NCBI RefSeq assembly: GCF_032854445.1
Contig: NC_088299.1
Location: 11,217,608 to 11,281,607, forward strand
Source: Liolophura sinensis
Taxonomy: Eukaryota > Mollusca > Polyplacophora > Chitonida > Chitonidae
Length of the DNA stretch: 64,000 nucleotides
Direction: 5' to 3'
The notes under the pieces are model-generated. The model saw nothing but the letters and a program-made list of their open reading frames with translations, had not been told where the DNA came from and searched no databases. The translations under genes and the position numbers were made by a program. Every line of letters begins with the position of its first letter. Positions within the stretch are counted from its first letter, which is position 1. Shown here one piece after another: positions 36,933 to 48,589 of this stretch.

Positions 36933-37949
36933 TTATTTCTTCCCTTCCTCTTCCTCCAGCCGTCTCTTCATCCAGGTCTCTAAGCAGCTCTTCTCACTTT
37001 TGGTGTTCCCCTGCGGAACACCAGGGAGTTCCATATCATGGACTTCTGTGAGATTGGGTGCCCGCCAAACCCTTCGACCTTCAATGGCTCCACTCCGTTT
37101 GCTAGAGAAGCTTGTAGACTTGTTTTCTTGCCGAAAATCACGGGATGACTCTGAGGCTTTTCGAACTTTTTTCCGGCGGAGTTTGAAAACGTTTGGGAGG
37201 GATCCCTTCACGGATGGGACAGACAGGTCACTTAAGGCGGTCTTGTTGACATCAGGGAGACGGGCAAAAGGGCAGTCACTTAGCTCCCTGTTTATATTCG
37301 GCGGTGAGGTATCTGTGCACAGTTGAGCACGGTTGGACAAGTTGTCATCAACATCCATCAGTTGCAAATCTTCTTCAGTTTTGTGCCCATTAGCTTCATG
37401 CTTCCCCTGAGTACTTGGGTACATAACTTGGGGTATATCCGACAGAACTGGGTTAGGTACAATAGCTTTGACTGAACTGACTTCTGGGATGTTTTTTACC
37501 TGGATCAGATCCGTCTCCGACCCAGCAGGTGAGGCCCAAAACTGTACACGACTGAAATCTTCAATATCTTCTAAAATCAAGTCCTCTTTGGTTGTGGACC
37601 TTCCGGGTTGATCGCTCATTTGTGATGGGTTTGGCTTTTCTGATTTACAAGGGAGTGCTTCTGGTGTGCCAACAATCTGAGGACACAGGAGGTCAGTAAC
37701 TTCCTCCACTGAGGATTCTCTGGAGGACAGCAATTGCAATTCCACGGATTCAATGCGGCACACGCAAAATATATCGGAGTCCACAGTCTGGCTGTTTGGC
37801 GAACATTCCACTGTACCAGGCAGGGGCGCCGTTTTGCAGTGCCTCATACTTTTTAACCTTTTCCACCATCTTGTGGTAGACTCTATCTCACGCCTCTTTG
37901 CTACAATTTCTTCCGCAGTTGAGGAAACTTTTGAAGAATGACAGCCCAT
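36933..37949 (-). CDS. Uncharacterised 338-aa protein, single long ORF
   Basis: This is an uninterrupted 338-codon frame, by far the longest in the window, in AT-rich DNA where chance frames rarely exceed 120 codons. The start is supported by an in-frame TAA 12 nt upstream of the ATG. The N-terminus MGCHSSKVSS has Gly2-Cys3 and Ser6, a pattern fitting N-myristoylation with palmitoylation, so membrane anchoring is inferred. A basic segment (KRREIESTTRWWKRLKSMRH, about 18-37) follows. The middle is acidic and Ser/Pro-rich, probably disordered. The C-terminal part has a basic patch (KLRRKKVRKASESSRDFRQ, about 257-275) and ends ETWMKRRLEEEEGKK. No known domain was recognised. It may be intronless or the main exon of a larger gene. 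Confidence 0.7.
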   Translation of the reverse strand: MGCHSSKVSSTAEEIVAKRREIESTTRWWKRLKSMRHCKTAPLPGTVECSPNSQTVDSDIFCVCRIESVELQLLSSRESSVEEVTDLLCPQIVGTPEALPCKSEKPNPSQMSDQPGRSTTKEDLILEDIEDFSRVQFWASPAGSETDLIQVKNIPEVSSVKAIVPNPVLSDIPQVMYPSTQGKHEANGHKTEEDLQLMDVDDNLSNRAQLCTDTSPPNINRELSDCPFARLPDVNKTALSDLSVPSVKGSLPNVFKLRRKKVRKASESSRDFRQENKSTSFSSKRSGAIEGRRVWRAPNLTEVHDMELPGVPQGNTKSEKSCLETWMKRRLEEEEGKK

Positions 37950-38007
37950 GATAGGCTGTTACGCTATTTCATCAATGTCATTTAACTTCGATGAAAGTCA
38001 AAAGCAG

Positions 38008-38026
38008 GACGTCACATTGTGACGTC
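38008..38026. promoter_or_regulatory. CRE-like perfect palindrome upstream of the 338-aa ORF
   Basis: Two 9-nt arms (GACGTCACA and TGTGACGTC) flank a single T. Each arm holds a near-complete CRE/ATF half-site pair (GACGTCA). It lies 59 bp upstream of the ATG at 37949, so it suits a proximal promoter bound by a bZIP factor. Function is inferred. Confidence 0.45.
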
Positions 38027-38199
38027 GACAAACACATCACAGTCACTGTCACTGATTCACTCGCTCAGAACACAGTTCTCTAAGTATACACAGATTCTTC
38101 TTATTAAAATGTGTTTGTTTAAAAATAAAATATTTACAAAGTGATTGGAATCAATGTAATTAAACATAATTGCAGTATTATTGTCAAATTTTGTAAACG

Positions 38200-38490
38200 T
38201 TAGCAAATTATTGTGCGCGTAATGCGGCTTCCAGTTGGCGGTGATTTGCCCGTGCGTAACGTCGCTACGTAACGTAACAACCGGAGGTCGGAAGAAGTCG
38301 GCAACAATCGGGAAGCTCCGTCATCACTAGGTTCACATGTGAACGTCTTTCGTAACTCTTCGGGGTTTTCCGATAGGCCGTCAACTACCCTCGGAAGGGT
38401 AAGTTCAAAAATATTTGTGGTATTTTGTGCTGAAGAATGGGAGACAAGAGGACAAGCTACACACATGGTCCAAATGACAGTAGAAAGCAT
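38200..38490 (-). CDS. Possible small secreted protein in CpG-rich segment
   Basis: The ORF can start at 38529, but the ATG at 38490 gives the better N-terminus, a signal-peptide-like MLSTVIWTMCVACPLVSHSS followed by AQ. The mature part would be about 75 aa with two Cys, ending GSRITRTIIC and then TAA. The frame is unusually CpG-rich compared with its surroundings, which fits a promoter or first exon. No family was recognised. A resemblance of the segment DLRLLRYVATL to neuropeptide-type sequences is only impressionistic. It could equally be a chance ORF over a CpG island. Confidence 0.3.
   Translation of the reverse strand: MLSTVIWTMCVACPLVSHSSAQNTTNIFELTLPRVVDGLSENPEELRKTFTCEPSDDGASRLLPTSSDLRLLRYVATLRTGKSPPTGSRITRTIIC
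38210..38445. promoter_or_regulatory. CpG-rich segment, possible promoter
   Basis: Many CG dinucleotides (for example CGTAACGTCGCTACGTAACG) in an otherwise CpG-poor, AT-rich neighbourhood. It overlaps the candidate secreted-protein ORF and lies about 260-500 bp upstream of the 338-aa ORF, so it could be the promoter of either. Confidence 0.3.
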
Positions 38491-39360
38491 CGTTTTCCGA
38501 TAATTGTGACATAATAAAGGAAAGAACAAATGAGTTCATATCTTTAAACCGCCTTGATACAGGCGACAAGGAGTTTTACGATGTTGCACCTTGTGCGTCT
38601 ACGATTGTTACACTTACTCTTTTTGAAGCACAAATTTCTTTAAGAAACCAGTAAAAAAATTTAAACATTTATAGGACCTGGAGTAAGGCGGGGAATCGGC
38701 CCCGTAGATGTACGATAAGAAAGCCCAAATTTCCAAATCTTAGCACAGTTCTGTAAATTTCCAAATCAGCAGTATAAAAGTTGATCGAAGTACCCATAAA
38801 AGTTACAGGGCCATAAAAGAGATGGTTGCTTGGTAATAACTTACCAAATATTCACTCTCGATCAAATCGCCAATTTTTCGTTTAAATGAGGCATTGTGTA
38901 TATAATTTACAGTATGAAGATGGACGTTAGCCAGACAAATATTTTTATTGAAACTTTCTACTATGTATTTTTACACGCTGTCGGAGTTTTGGTTCGGTGA
39001 TCGTTTGTCTTCATATTTAAAACATAAACTTTATGATGTGATGAGTTTGGCAAGTTTGAAATCCGTATTTCTGCCGTAGTCTGTCACACATCCTTCATAG
39101 TACAGTGAAGTAACGAAGCCACTCTCAAGAATAGATGGAACCTTAAGGAAGAGTTAGAATATTTATGGTTCTTTATTTTTGTGTGAATCAAGATATAGAC
39201 CGTCTAACCATTAAATAACTGTTGTCATGAATTAAAATGCGTATACGTAAACTGGACATGTGGCATCATACGTGAATCCTGATTGAGAGCACATGTAGTC
39301 GTCTATCATTAAAATTAACATATTATGTATACTGGAATTACAATGCTCAAAGATACATTT

Positions 39361-39415
39361 GCTGTATTTATTTAATTGATTGGTGCATAACTGCGTTCTC
39401 AAGAATTTTTCATAA
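39361..39415 (-). mobile_element. SINE tail fragment
   Basis: TTTATTTAATTGATTGGTGC and CTCAAGAATTTTTCATAA match the antisense tail. Confidence 0.6.
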
Positions 39416-39701
39416 AGTTACATTTGTGTTGTACTGATTTTCCCCAGTCTACAGTCTCTAATGTTAAAAAAAGGACATTTCAGTCTGACTAGTGAAGTCT
39501 ACCATTTTTTGATTTTATGACCGGTACGTCAGTTTAGTGCATATCCTGCACAGGAGGCCATTCCCCACCTTCCCGTGCCATCTACAGGCACTCGCGTACG
39601 GTCAATTTGAAGGTACGGGCTTACTGTGTCACGCTATGTAAAATGATCTATAACCCCTTAGAGGGGGTGTGGTTTGGTGTTCACATCATCGTCACACTTA
39701 C

Positions 39702-39900
39702 AGTTGTTAAAGAATACATGTCTTCCATCAACATAGCTCCCAAGTCTGCATAAATGTCACAAGTTTGTCCATGACTTGCAAAATACGTTTGATAAAGTAA
39801 CATCATGGGAGTAGAATGCTTTGGCCATCTACGAACGGGTCTAGGAAAATTGCTGTTTGATCTCTGACCTACGATCCCACCGGTCCTTGTCTCAACAATG
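39702..39900 (-). CDS. Possible internal exon
   Basis: An open frame (ending QTCDIYADLGAMLMEDMYSL, TT) stops exactly at a perfect donor ACT/GTAAGTG. The upstream acceptor is uncertain. No family was recognised and the exon may be spurious. Confidence 0.2.
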
Positions 39901-40520
39901 TCTCCATGCGGGGATATCTTTATGGGTCGGGGAACACAAGACAAGCTCAATCAAGCTAGCTTCCCCTATGATATATCTGAAATTTAATTTTACGAATCAT
40001 ACACGATGTTTTTCCGACTGGCTACCTTTACATACAGATTTTTTCGACTATCTTCAAGTTAGATTTGTTGATGGAAGGATATTTTTTGTACATATTGCAG
40101 CCGCTGCGCTGAATTAAAATGACTGAAGTAAACTAGACAAGGAGAGAGGAGTTCTAACCTGGCCTTGGATGGGCAATTTGTTGGATCTCACTGTCTGTTC
40201 ATCGGACCGCAAATGGCTTGTTGCCAGTGTCTGAGGTTCGTTGAAGATCAGTCATTGTCGATAATGTCGTTTACCAATATGGCGTGCATAACGTGTGAGT
40301 CGCACAAACTGGTGCCATACTTCAGCGGGAGTTGCATGGACAAAATCTGTGTATATGAAATTCCATTATTGCACTAATTACCTGAACGGGAATAATTATG
40401 AAAACAATTACCCGACTGCAATTAAACTTAAGTGTGCACAAGTTTAGATGATATGAAAGATATATGCCAAGTTTCGTGGAAATATGTTCACTTCTTTAAA
40501 AAGAGCTGCAATACAAAATT

Positions 40521-40544
40521 GGGTAATTATGAAACTAATTACCC
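40521..40544. other. Small hairpin repeated nearby
   Basis: GGGTAATT and AATTACCC form an 8-bp stem with an 8-nt loop. A similar motif (AATTATGAAAACAATTACCC) occurs at about 40393-40412, with shared flanking ATAAAACTTAA-like sequence. Function unknown. Confidence 0.4.
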
Positions 40545-41772
40545 GATGGCCATAAAACTTAATACGTTTAGCGTTGGATGATAACATACCCCGGACTAGC
40601 TGCTAAGTGATACCAGAAGATTCACAGTTCGTTGATATGACGAGTGTTAAAAGATTAGAGAATTGAAGACTTTTTGTACCAAGCCAATCCGATACTTTGT
40701 AACATTACACTTTCTTTAAAGGACAAGCTTCAGATACGTATAGAAGAGCTGCGAACAGTGTATGAATTTCCTAGGGACTGCCTCAGCTTCTTGCCACAGT
40801 TGATTTCTAACAGCTGTGAGCCGCGCACGCCTAGTTTCGCGTTCAGATAACAAATCGTACACACAGGCTAATTCCCACTTCGAGATAATTCCTATCACAA
40901 ATAATACTGTGTTAAAAGAATCATAAAATGATCAAGATTTAGCATTCCCTACACAAGACTCCATCTAATTGGTAATGTTTGTTGAACGTTACCTGCATGA
41001 GAGCATCGGTCTAATCGGTAGCAATTGCTGTGGGGCATTCAATCCCGTCTTGTCCAGGTACGAAATAAAGTAAAGAAAAAAAACAACAACACAGCGGACC
41101 CCGTGATATACTATCTTTGGGTGACGCTGATTTCTCGATTGAATCTCTCATGTGATTTCCCCTCGCCCGAGATAAATGCGTCTAGCGTAAGCCATTTATT
41201 GGCTAGATCATTCAATATGGATTGTTCTGAGATTTGAAAGCCCAGAATTAAAATTCTACGAATGCAGCTAATCAGTTTAAGAGAGAGGCCATCTATTTAT
41301 ACTGTCGGAGTCTGAAAGTGTCAGCGAAAATGCACGGTGAGGTGTAAAGACCCACTCAAAATAAACCAAAACTTGGCGCTTTCATCGTGTGAGTCAATAG
41401 ACTGTGCAGTCGATGCGAAATAGCCGTTTTGGGGTGACCGTCAAATATACCCTCTCAATTGTATACAGTTTTTCCTCTCTTTTGCAACCTTAACCAGCAT
41501 TAAGTGGCCTAACTGAGATTTTTAATATTACAAATAAAGATAATTTTCATTTTAAAGATAATTTTTTGTAACCATATCAATATGTAACCATGCGGTGTAA
41601 AAACATTTGTTCAGTGAGCATATAAACACGACACCTCACCCAATATAACGATTACTGACACCATATATGTCTGTATCCTGTCACTAAGTAACCATATACC
41701 GGTAACTAATAATACATATCTCGCCGTTGGAGATCCTCATATTTAACATATCACTTTTGGGAGACGTTCATT

Positions 41773-41955
41773 TTATTGTTCAACAGGAATGAAATGCAGA
41801 AATCGATCTGTTGTCTGGATTGCCTGCAGTGCATCTATTTCTTCAAAACCAGAACCAAAAGCAACATATTTGCCAAGCTTCATTGTGCCAACGGAGCGAA
41901 AGATCACTGGCGTCTTCATGGTGCTTGTCTGATTCTCCTCTGAGAGCAAAATCAA
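41773..41955 (-). pseudogene. Possible cyclophilin-type fragment
   Basis: A 60-codon frame reads TMKLGKYVAFGSGFEEIDAL QAIQTTDRF. The KYVAFG...DALQAI spacing recalls the HVVFG-V-EG-VL-AI region of peptidyl-prolyl isomerases. No other part of that domain is visible nearby, so it is at best an isolated exon or relic. Confidence 0.25.
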
Positions 41956-42080
41956 ACCGCCCCAGATTTAGGCTATGCTACAGGACAACCCTAATGTCGC
42001 AGGATTAATAACATCTGGTGAATGGTGGAGGCAGGATGGTTACAGAGGCTCGGCATAATATTGGCTTTTTTATGAATTCG

Positions 42081-42275
42081 GTTGGCGAGAGGCGAATGGA
42101 TATTGATCTGTAATAAAATATGTTCAGATATTTTTTCATTTGCAAATATTTTCATGTAAATTTGTTTTTTGGCTGGGAACTTGTTACGATGCATGCGGTA
42201 ACCAGACATAACGCACCCACTTAGAGCAAAGCCTCCTAAACTTTCGTCCATTACGAAACCAGCCGCTTACTGCCA
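42081..42275. repeat. Third fragment of the duplicated block
   Basis: Matches the left end of block B (see 54526). The match fades on both sides. Confidence 0.7.
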
Positions 42276-42753
42276 GTTTAAACTTAATATCACGATATTT
42301 CCTCAGAATATAACCATGTTTGTGTGTGCAGAGAATATCAATATGAAGGCTTTATGAATGTTTATATTTCTGCAAAGAAATAAAACTCTCAAGGCCATCG
42401 TGCGTTTGAAATGAACTTTCGAGCTTGAGTATCACGTCAAATCGCTTTCATCGTCTCAAAATCAAAGGTCAAAAAATGAAACTGTATATAAAAAGTCTCC
42501 TCAAGACTAGGCCATCATTTTGGAATTGGTTTAATGAAAGCTTATTCCTGTCATGCAGTCAAAGATCTTGGCGCAGGGGTACAAATGGGTATTGGATTAC
42601 TGGAAAAATGACGACATCCCTTTATTTCAAATCAAGTGGCTCTGTTTCATTATTTTTTATTGTTCTAATGGAAAATTGCTGTCCTGGATTTACAAGATTC
42701 AGTTTCTTGCCTGAAATTGAATGGAATCCAGGACAAACCCTCCGGTTGACGAA

Positions 42754-43168
42754 AGACCCGCGGACCAAAGCCCCGCGAACAAAATCCCCGACGGAAAAAA
42801 AAACACAGGCGGGCAAAAGTCCGCGTTGTCTTCACTCATATGTTAGATATTAGTTGGCGGGAATTCGTATAATGTGACTTTTTTTTTCCATCTGAAAGTT
42901 TGTCATCAAAGAGTATCCCACTCTTTAACATCTTTAATAATAAATGGGCAAATATAAGTTTATTCAACCACTGTATTCAGTTTGTTTGGCTAAAACATTT
43001 CAGCATGGCATATAGGTTATAGCTTACAACAATTCACAGTATCACCTAGCAGCTACCGTAAGATATGCATTTTGACTCGATTTATATGCATCTGCTGCAA
43101 TTTTATGTGTTCCCTATCACAGTGGTTTTTGTCCGCGGGTTTTTAGTCCGCCGGGGCTTTTGTCCGAT
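42754..43168. mobile_element. Element bounded by GC-rich inverted repeats
   Basis: Left arm 42754-42836 contains ACCCGCGGACCAAAGCCCC and related units. Right arm 43127-43168, read in reverse complement, contains CGGACAAAAGCCCCGG and ACCCGCGGACAAAAACC. The arms are far more GC-rich than the surroundings and enclose about 290 bp of AT-rich DNA. It may be a MITE or foldback element. Confidence 0.5.
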
Positions 43169-44834
43169 CCCCAACTGAATGCGCTGATCCTGAGTGGCAT
43201 TACGTATGATATGGGGAATTTGGGAACGCAAAACATCATGAAGTGTGACAAAGTCTTCTTTTAATTCGCAAAATAATTATGTTTTGTGCGGGCCAAATTG
43301 TCAAACTTGTACTCCTAAATTCTCAACTAATCTTTGTATTGTATTTAACAATAGACCTATCACACTGAATACCGTGGCTAGTTCAGTATTTAACACATTA
43401 TCTTTGGCCGACGGTGGTTTTCCTATCGATTTCTTCTCATGAATGAGATGGCCGTGATACAGTAAATTAAAACTGAATATCATGAACAATTCCCATGTTT
43501 GTGAGTGCTGACTATATCACTATAGAGGCATTGTGGGGAGTTAAAATTACTCAGCAGGCAAAGTTCCCAAGCTTCTTTTTTTTGCAAAGAACTGTTTCTT
43601 CCGGATTTTGCGTCAAATGTGTTTCTAATACAAACATTGGAACTACGGAAGATTATATCTCTTATTGTAATAAGTTGTGTGTGATATATGAGTTTTAGCG
43701 ATGACTCCAAAGAATTAGATCAGAAAGAAGTCATGTCATTAGTTTGGAATTAGTTAAGTAAAGGTTCAATCCTGGCAAATGAAAATCAAAACTCGAACTC
43801 AAAGGATAATGAATTATAATTATTGACAAACTAACAAGGTGTTTTAATGACAATATATTATCATTGCTCAGAATGTTTTTGTATTCTCCTGGAAGATGAA
43901 TAACTTCATCTTCCACATAACTTTAATTTATACGGGCACATTTTTAAGTGCGCCGAAATTTTAAAATTTCGTAAAAGGTTTTCATTTGCTTCAACCCAAA
44001 ATTTCAACGAAAAATCCCCAGAGACGTCATGCCCATGCCTTAAACATCACTCTCTCAGTATCTGATTGGATGTAATAGAGTTTGCGCAAGCTCCTTGTTT
44101 CTCATTTAAATGGGCAAAAGTGTGAAAAGACGCACAAAACTCAAACAATGTCCAAGATTGCTTGAAAACGTTAAACACCAATGTGACGAAAACCTTTATG
44201 CTGGCTGTCAAATACCCTTGTTCAAAGATTTGATTGATCTCCAGCACGAGGAACAACTTCCGTTTTGTTTGTAATTTGGATGAGAGAGCTTGTTAGTTAC
44301 AATGACTACTTCTACAGAGTGCCATCACGCACGCCATGACGGCTTGTACAATAGAAAACATTCTCAACGTATTGCTGTGTTTTTACCTTTTAAAACGTTT
44401 AGATAGCCGAAAACCCAACACTGCATTTTTTCGGGTTAAGTTCTTCATTTCATGTCTCATGGGAGAAAATCTAAAATCTTCATCATCATGTTTATTCAGA
44501 ACATGCAGTATTTCATTTGTCAATAGATCATGTAGCCTTTTTGGGCTATTTATACGCTGGGAGCTTCCTGATGTTATCAATAATGATTTCACGCGTGTCA
44601 CACAAAATCCGCCTTATCAGGAAAAGGTTTGATAACAGTAAATATCATTAACTGGCTGAAACAGCAGACCAGAAAATCAATCAATCTGAAATAGATTTTC
44701 TTGACAACGAAAAACATTTATATTAAACATAGGACTCGGGTGATCTTAGTATCTGGACTCTCCCGTCCAATCGTCGTCATATGACTGAAAATTGTTGAGC
44801 ACGACAAGCACTCACTCACTCACTCTCCCGTCCA

Positions 44835-44973
44835 AAGTGGGAAGGCTTTCCAGTAACCAGCGTATGGTCGTGGGTTTTCTGCCCGGTTTCCCCCGACCAC
44901 AATGCTGGCCGCCGTCGTATTAGTGAAATATTCTTGAGTATGGCCTTAAATTCCAATCAAATAAATACACAAA
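44835..44973 (+). mobile_element. SINE 3' part
   Basis: Sense body and tail (GTGGGAAGGC through CAATCAAATAAATAC) without the tRNA head. Just before it (44735-44820) is a piece of a second repeat type with a CACTCACTCACTC run and CGTCGTCATATGACTGAAAA. Confidence 0.8.
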
Positions 44974-45080
44974 TAGTATTTACACCAATGACAAAGCCTT
45001 TGGAATACATGGCTACTTTACTCCAGCGTTTATCAATGCATAGTAAGAATTTTATTAAGGCTAATTCATCGACAATTCAT

Positions 45081-45185
45081 GGACTCGGGTTTCCGGTTTC
45101 CTCAGACCACAATGCTGGCTGCCGTCGTATAAATGAAATATTCTTGAATACGACGTAAAACACTAATCAAATAAATAAATAAATA
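45081..45185 (+). mobile_element. SINE 3' end fragment
   Basis: Sense fragment from ACTCGGGTTTCCGGTTTC to the AAAT tail; the head and half the body are lost. Confidence 0.8.
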
Positions 45186-45589
45186 TGTAATACGTTGTGT
45201 AGTACATCAATTGCATTATTACACACATATGTATCACATAACACTATAGCGGATCATCTGTATGTGTTGTAAGTTTGAAGTCCCATTGTTATTTACTCCA
45301 GACCAATATTTCCCAAGAGAATGAAAATTATTTTCTGATCGTCTAATTCATTTCTGTTAACAAAAGGCTGTCATTCATGGTCACACTCCTTTATAAACCT
45401 TCCTATCGATCTTCTGAATTAGATACTCAGCGGGATAATGATAACTAAATGGGTTTCTGTTTATACGTAGTTTTTAATCTGTCTGCTCGATCATCAGAAT
45501 TCGATAGCCAGCTACAGGACAAACTGGCACAGGTCTGACAGATTACCAGAGCACATTTAATATAACGTGGCTTCTGCGGCTGAGGAAGT

Positions 45590-45722
45590 TAGCTTGTCTG
45601 CGGATGGTTGTGGGTTTTCCCCTGGCAGAGAGCCCGTTTGTCTTCCACAATAATGTTGGCTGCCGTCGCATAAGTGAAATAGTTTCGAGTTCGGCGTAAA
45701 ACACCAATCAAATACACAAATA
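45590..45722 (+). mobile_element. SINE 3' part, diverged
   Basis: Sense fragment from GTCTGCGGATGGTTGTGGG to CACCAATCAAATACAC, with substitutions. It is the third such 3' piece within 0.9 kb. Confidence 0.78.
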
Positions 45723-46480
45723 TTGAAGTAAACTGCCTATGTCAACATATGCCTGTAGACATCGAACAGGATGCATACAGAAACTGATAGAAAGTTTTAA
45801 CGTTTGTTTTAACTGTTATTATTTGGCCAGGCGGGTGCACGACAGAACACCTCATTCCCGATATTCCAAAAGTACAAATATCCTCTATTATTACCCCTTT
45901 CAACTATAACTCATATCAAGTTTATAACATTCAAAATCTAACATGTAAATTAGCATTATTAGAAGTAAATTGTCACTGATTAAGATATTTATGTTTGGCA
46001 CATTTTCATGAGTGCGTTTAAAATTCACACAATGGACAAATATTCATCACAAGTGACAAGGTTAAAATAAAAAAATATTAAAATACATTTGATGAGACAA
46101 ACATTTTTATCCCATGCCAGTATGATTAATTTTTTTAGAACGTAATTCTTTTGATATGCTAATTTAAATCAGAAAACAGTTCACGTCTCGGACAAATTGT
46201 CAACAAATAATGAAAAGAAGTCACAAGAGACGCGCTAAAAGTTCTCACGTGACTCAAAGCTAACATGTTTTTTCATGATGAGTGGTCAAATTGATATTTT
46301 TCATGTCATTTAGGGCTTAATTTTATGCACATGCTCTATTTTACGTCGTTATATGCTTCACGACGTATTTTGTGAACTCACAAGACGTAACGTAGGTTGG
46401 CCGTGATAGATGGGCCTTCAATTAGGTAAATATTCTGGAAATAGTCGCTGAGTCACAGGGAATATGCACACATATCTATT

Positions 46481-46561
46481 TTAATACAACATAGATAGAA
46501 TCAGTCTCCATTCTTCACTTTTGTCTGGCCTCAAGCTGGAGTCAAATTCTTCATACCAGTT
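46481..46561 (-). CDS. Possible short terminal exon
   Basis: Acceptor-like ATCACTATTACAG at the right edge is followed by 26 open codons (NWYEEFDSSLRPDKSEEWRL, ILSMLY) and TAA. Rich in acidic and aromatic residues. No upstream partner exon was found, so support is only the splice site and composition. Confidence 0.2.
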   Translation of the reverse strand, partial: NWYEEFDSSLRPDKSEEWRLILSMLY

Positions 46562-47017
46562 CTGTAATAGTGATTAAATTACCATCCAATTTAACGTATT
46601 AAGCAAAATTAAAACATTACACGCAAATACACTCTGAATTTTTTTCTTGTCGTATTAGTTAAGGGAAATTTGATCGTGTATGAAAAAAAAACACCGGTTT
46701 TCAGCATGAAGTTGATTAGGCTTTAGAAAATCTATTACGCCATGTCCTACTTAACTGGCGAAACTGTCGAAGCGAAATTAAAAGGGTAAGTGAACCCTTA
46801 AATTTTTAAAGAATATGGACTAACTGAAATTTAAGATAACCTTCTCTGATGTTTAATCTGATGTTCATTAAAACGAGGCGAGTTGGATTGTTGAAGAAAC
46901 AAACATGATTTGTCAGCAAGACACTATATTCACAAATTTATGAGTAATGTCTACGTCAGTGAGTTGAATGACGTTGGTAGTAATGCGGTAGCAAAATCAA
47001 GTTCAAATTTTGCTTTT

Positions 47018-47600
47018 GGAAGGTTGTACTGTGTTGGTTTAGATCTTATAAGGACATACTGTGTTGTGTTCGTTCTTTTGCAACATGTTGTGTTGGGTTC
47101 GTTCTTGTGGAGACATACTGCTTGGGTTCGTTCATGTTGGCAGTAATGTACAACCAAAACCAAGCTCGAGTTGTAAGGATATACTGCGTTGGGTTCGTTC
47201 TTGTGGGGACATACTGTGTTGGTTCCGTTCTTGTGGGCACATGCATGTACTGTGCTAGCTTCGTTCTTGCCAGGGCATGCAATGTTAGTTTCGTCCTTGT
47301 GGGATATACTGTGTTGGGTTAGGTCTTGTGAGGACATACTGTGTTGGGTTCGATCTTGTGGGGCATAAGGTGTTGAGTCCATCCTTGTGGAGACGTCTGT
47401 TTTGAGTTTGTTCCTGTAAGAACGTGCTGTGTTGGGTTCGTTCTTGTGGGCACATACTGTGTTGGGTTCGTTCTTGTGGGCACATACTGTGTTTGGTCTG
47501 TTCGTGTGAGGACATACTGTGTTGGGTCTGTTCTTGTGACGACGTACTGTTTTGAGTCTGTACTTTTAAGGACGCGCAGTGTTGGGTTCGTTCTTTTTAT
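47018..47600 (+). repeat. About 30-bp degenerate minisatellite
   Basis: Units such as ACATACTGTGTTGGGTTCGT plus TCTTGTGGGG recur about 18 times with indels. Long ORFs on both strands here (VGTYCVGFVL, and CPQERTQHSM in reverse) are consequences of the repeat length being a multiple of three. Confidence 0.9.
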
Positions 47601-48589
47601 TTACGCTCTGTCTATTACGGACATCAGACGAAGACTTTATCGAGTGCTGATGACGTGAGGAACGGTCATAGTATGCAAACTTTCCAACTTTTTTCAATAA
47701 AAAAAAAGGACTTTAGTGTGCCAGGCTGTGCCCACTCTTTTCTCACGCCTTCTTTTTTGGCGAAAATGCGTGCGAGTAATACAAATGAATTCCCGGGATG
47801 AGAGCAAACAACAGTGCTTTTTTTTTTACACAGCATGATTTATAGATAAATGTAGATATGGTTCAAACCCAAACTGCTACAGTGGTGAACACATTATGCT
47901 TGAAATATACCAATGAATGATTGAATGATTATAAATTAACTACAGTTTGGCAGCATAGCAGCTAAATGGGGGTGGAAATACGCCATAAGTTTTTTGAGGT
48001 ATTTAATCAATTGTTTATCTTTTACTTGCATTTCTTGAATTATTTAAACTGTTAAAAGTGAAATTATTTGCATAGGGTGATAAGTTGAACAAGGGAAGAT
48101 GTATTTTTAAAGTTATTAAACGTTAAAAAATAGTTCGCTAGGTTAGTTACTTGTGTCAAGAAGGCTGTGATGCATTTTTTGTAGTGTTCATTATATACTA
48201 CCAAGGAATCGAATGAGTTTAACCCGGATAAAACGGGTACACAATGAGCAATTGATTGTACATCCTAGTGGGGGGTAGAAGTCAGCTGTACTCGCAATGC
48301 ACTGTTTGATTCACCTTTGAGAGCTAATAGAAGATTTGGATAAAAAATGCAAGCATTATTTCAACATCTCGATCTGTCGTCGTCCTGAATGAAGAAATCG
48401 ATATATTTTTATTTCTGACCAAGAACTCTTACATTTAAATGACCCCAAATTACATCCTTCGTTCTTGAATTTAACATGTAAGGTGAATAACGCATTCTAA
48501 TAACTTTGGAACAGAGCAGTGGAGTTTTTCTAGAAAAGACAGTCCATGAAAACCACGGGAATGAGTAACGGGATAAGGATGGAATGAGT

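Noticed and set aside
42425-42853. 142-codon plus-strand ORF ending in a Lys/Pro/Thr-rich tail
   Set aside because: The tail comes from the GC-rich inverted-repeat arm; the rest lacks protein-like composition.
46951-47658. Long ORFs on both strands (up to 143 codons)
   Set aside because: They arise from a roughly 30-bp tandem repeat whose length is a multiple of three.
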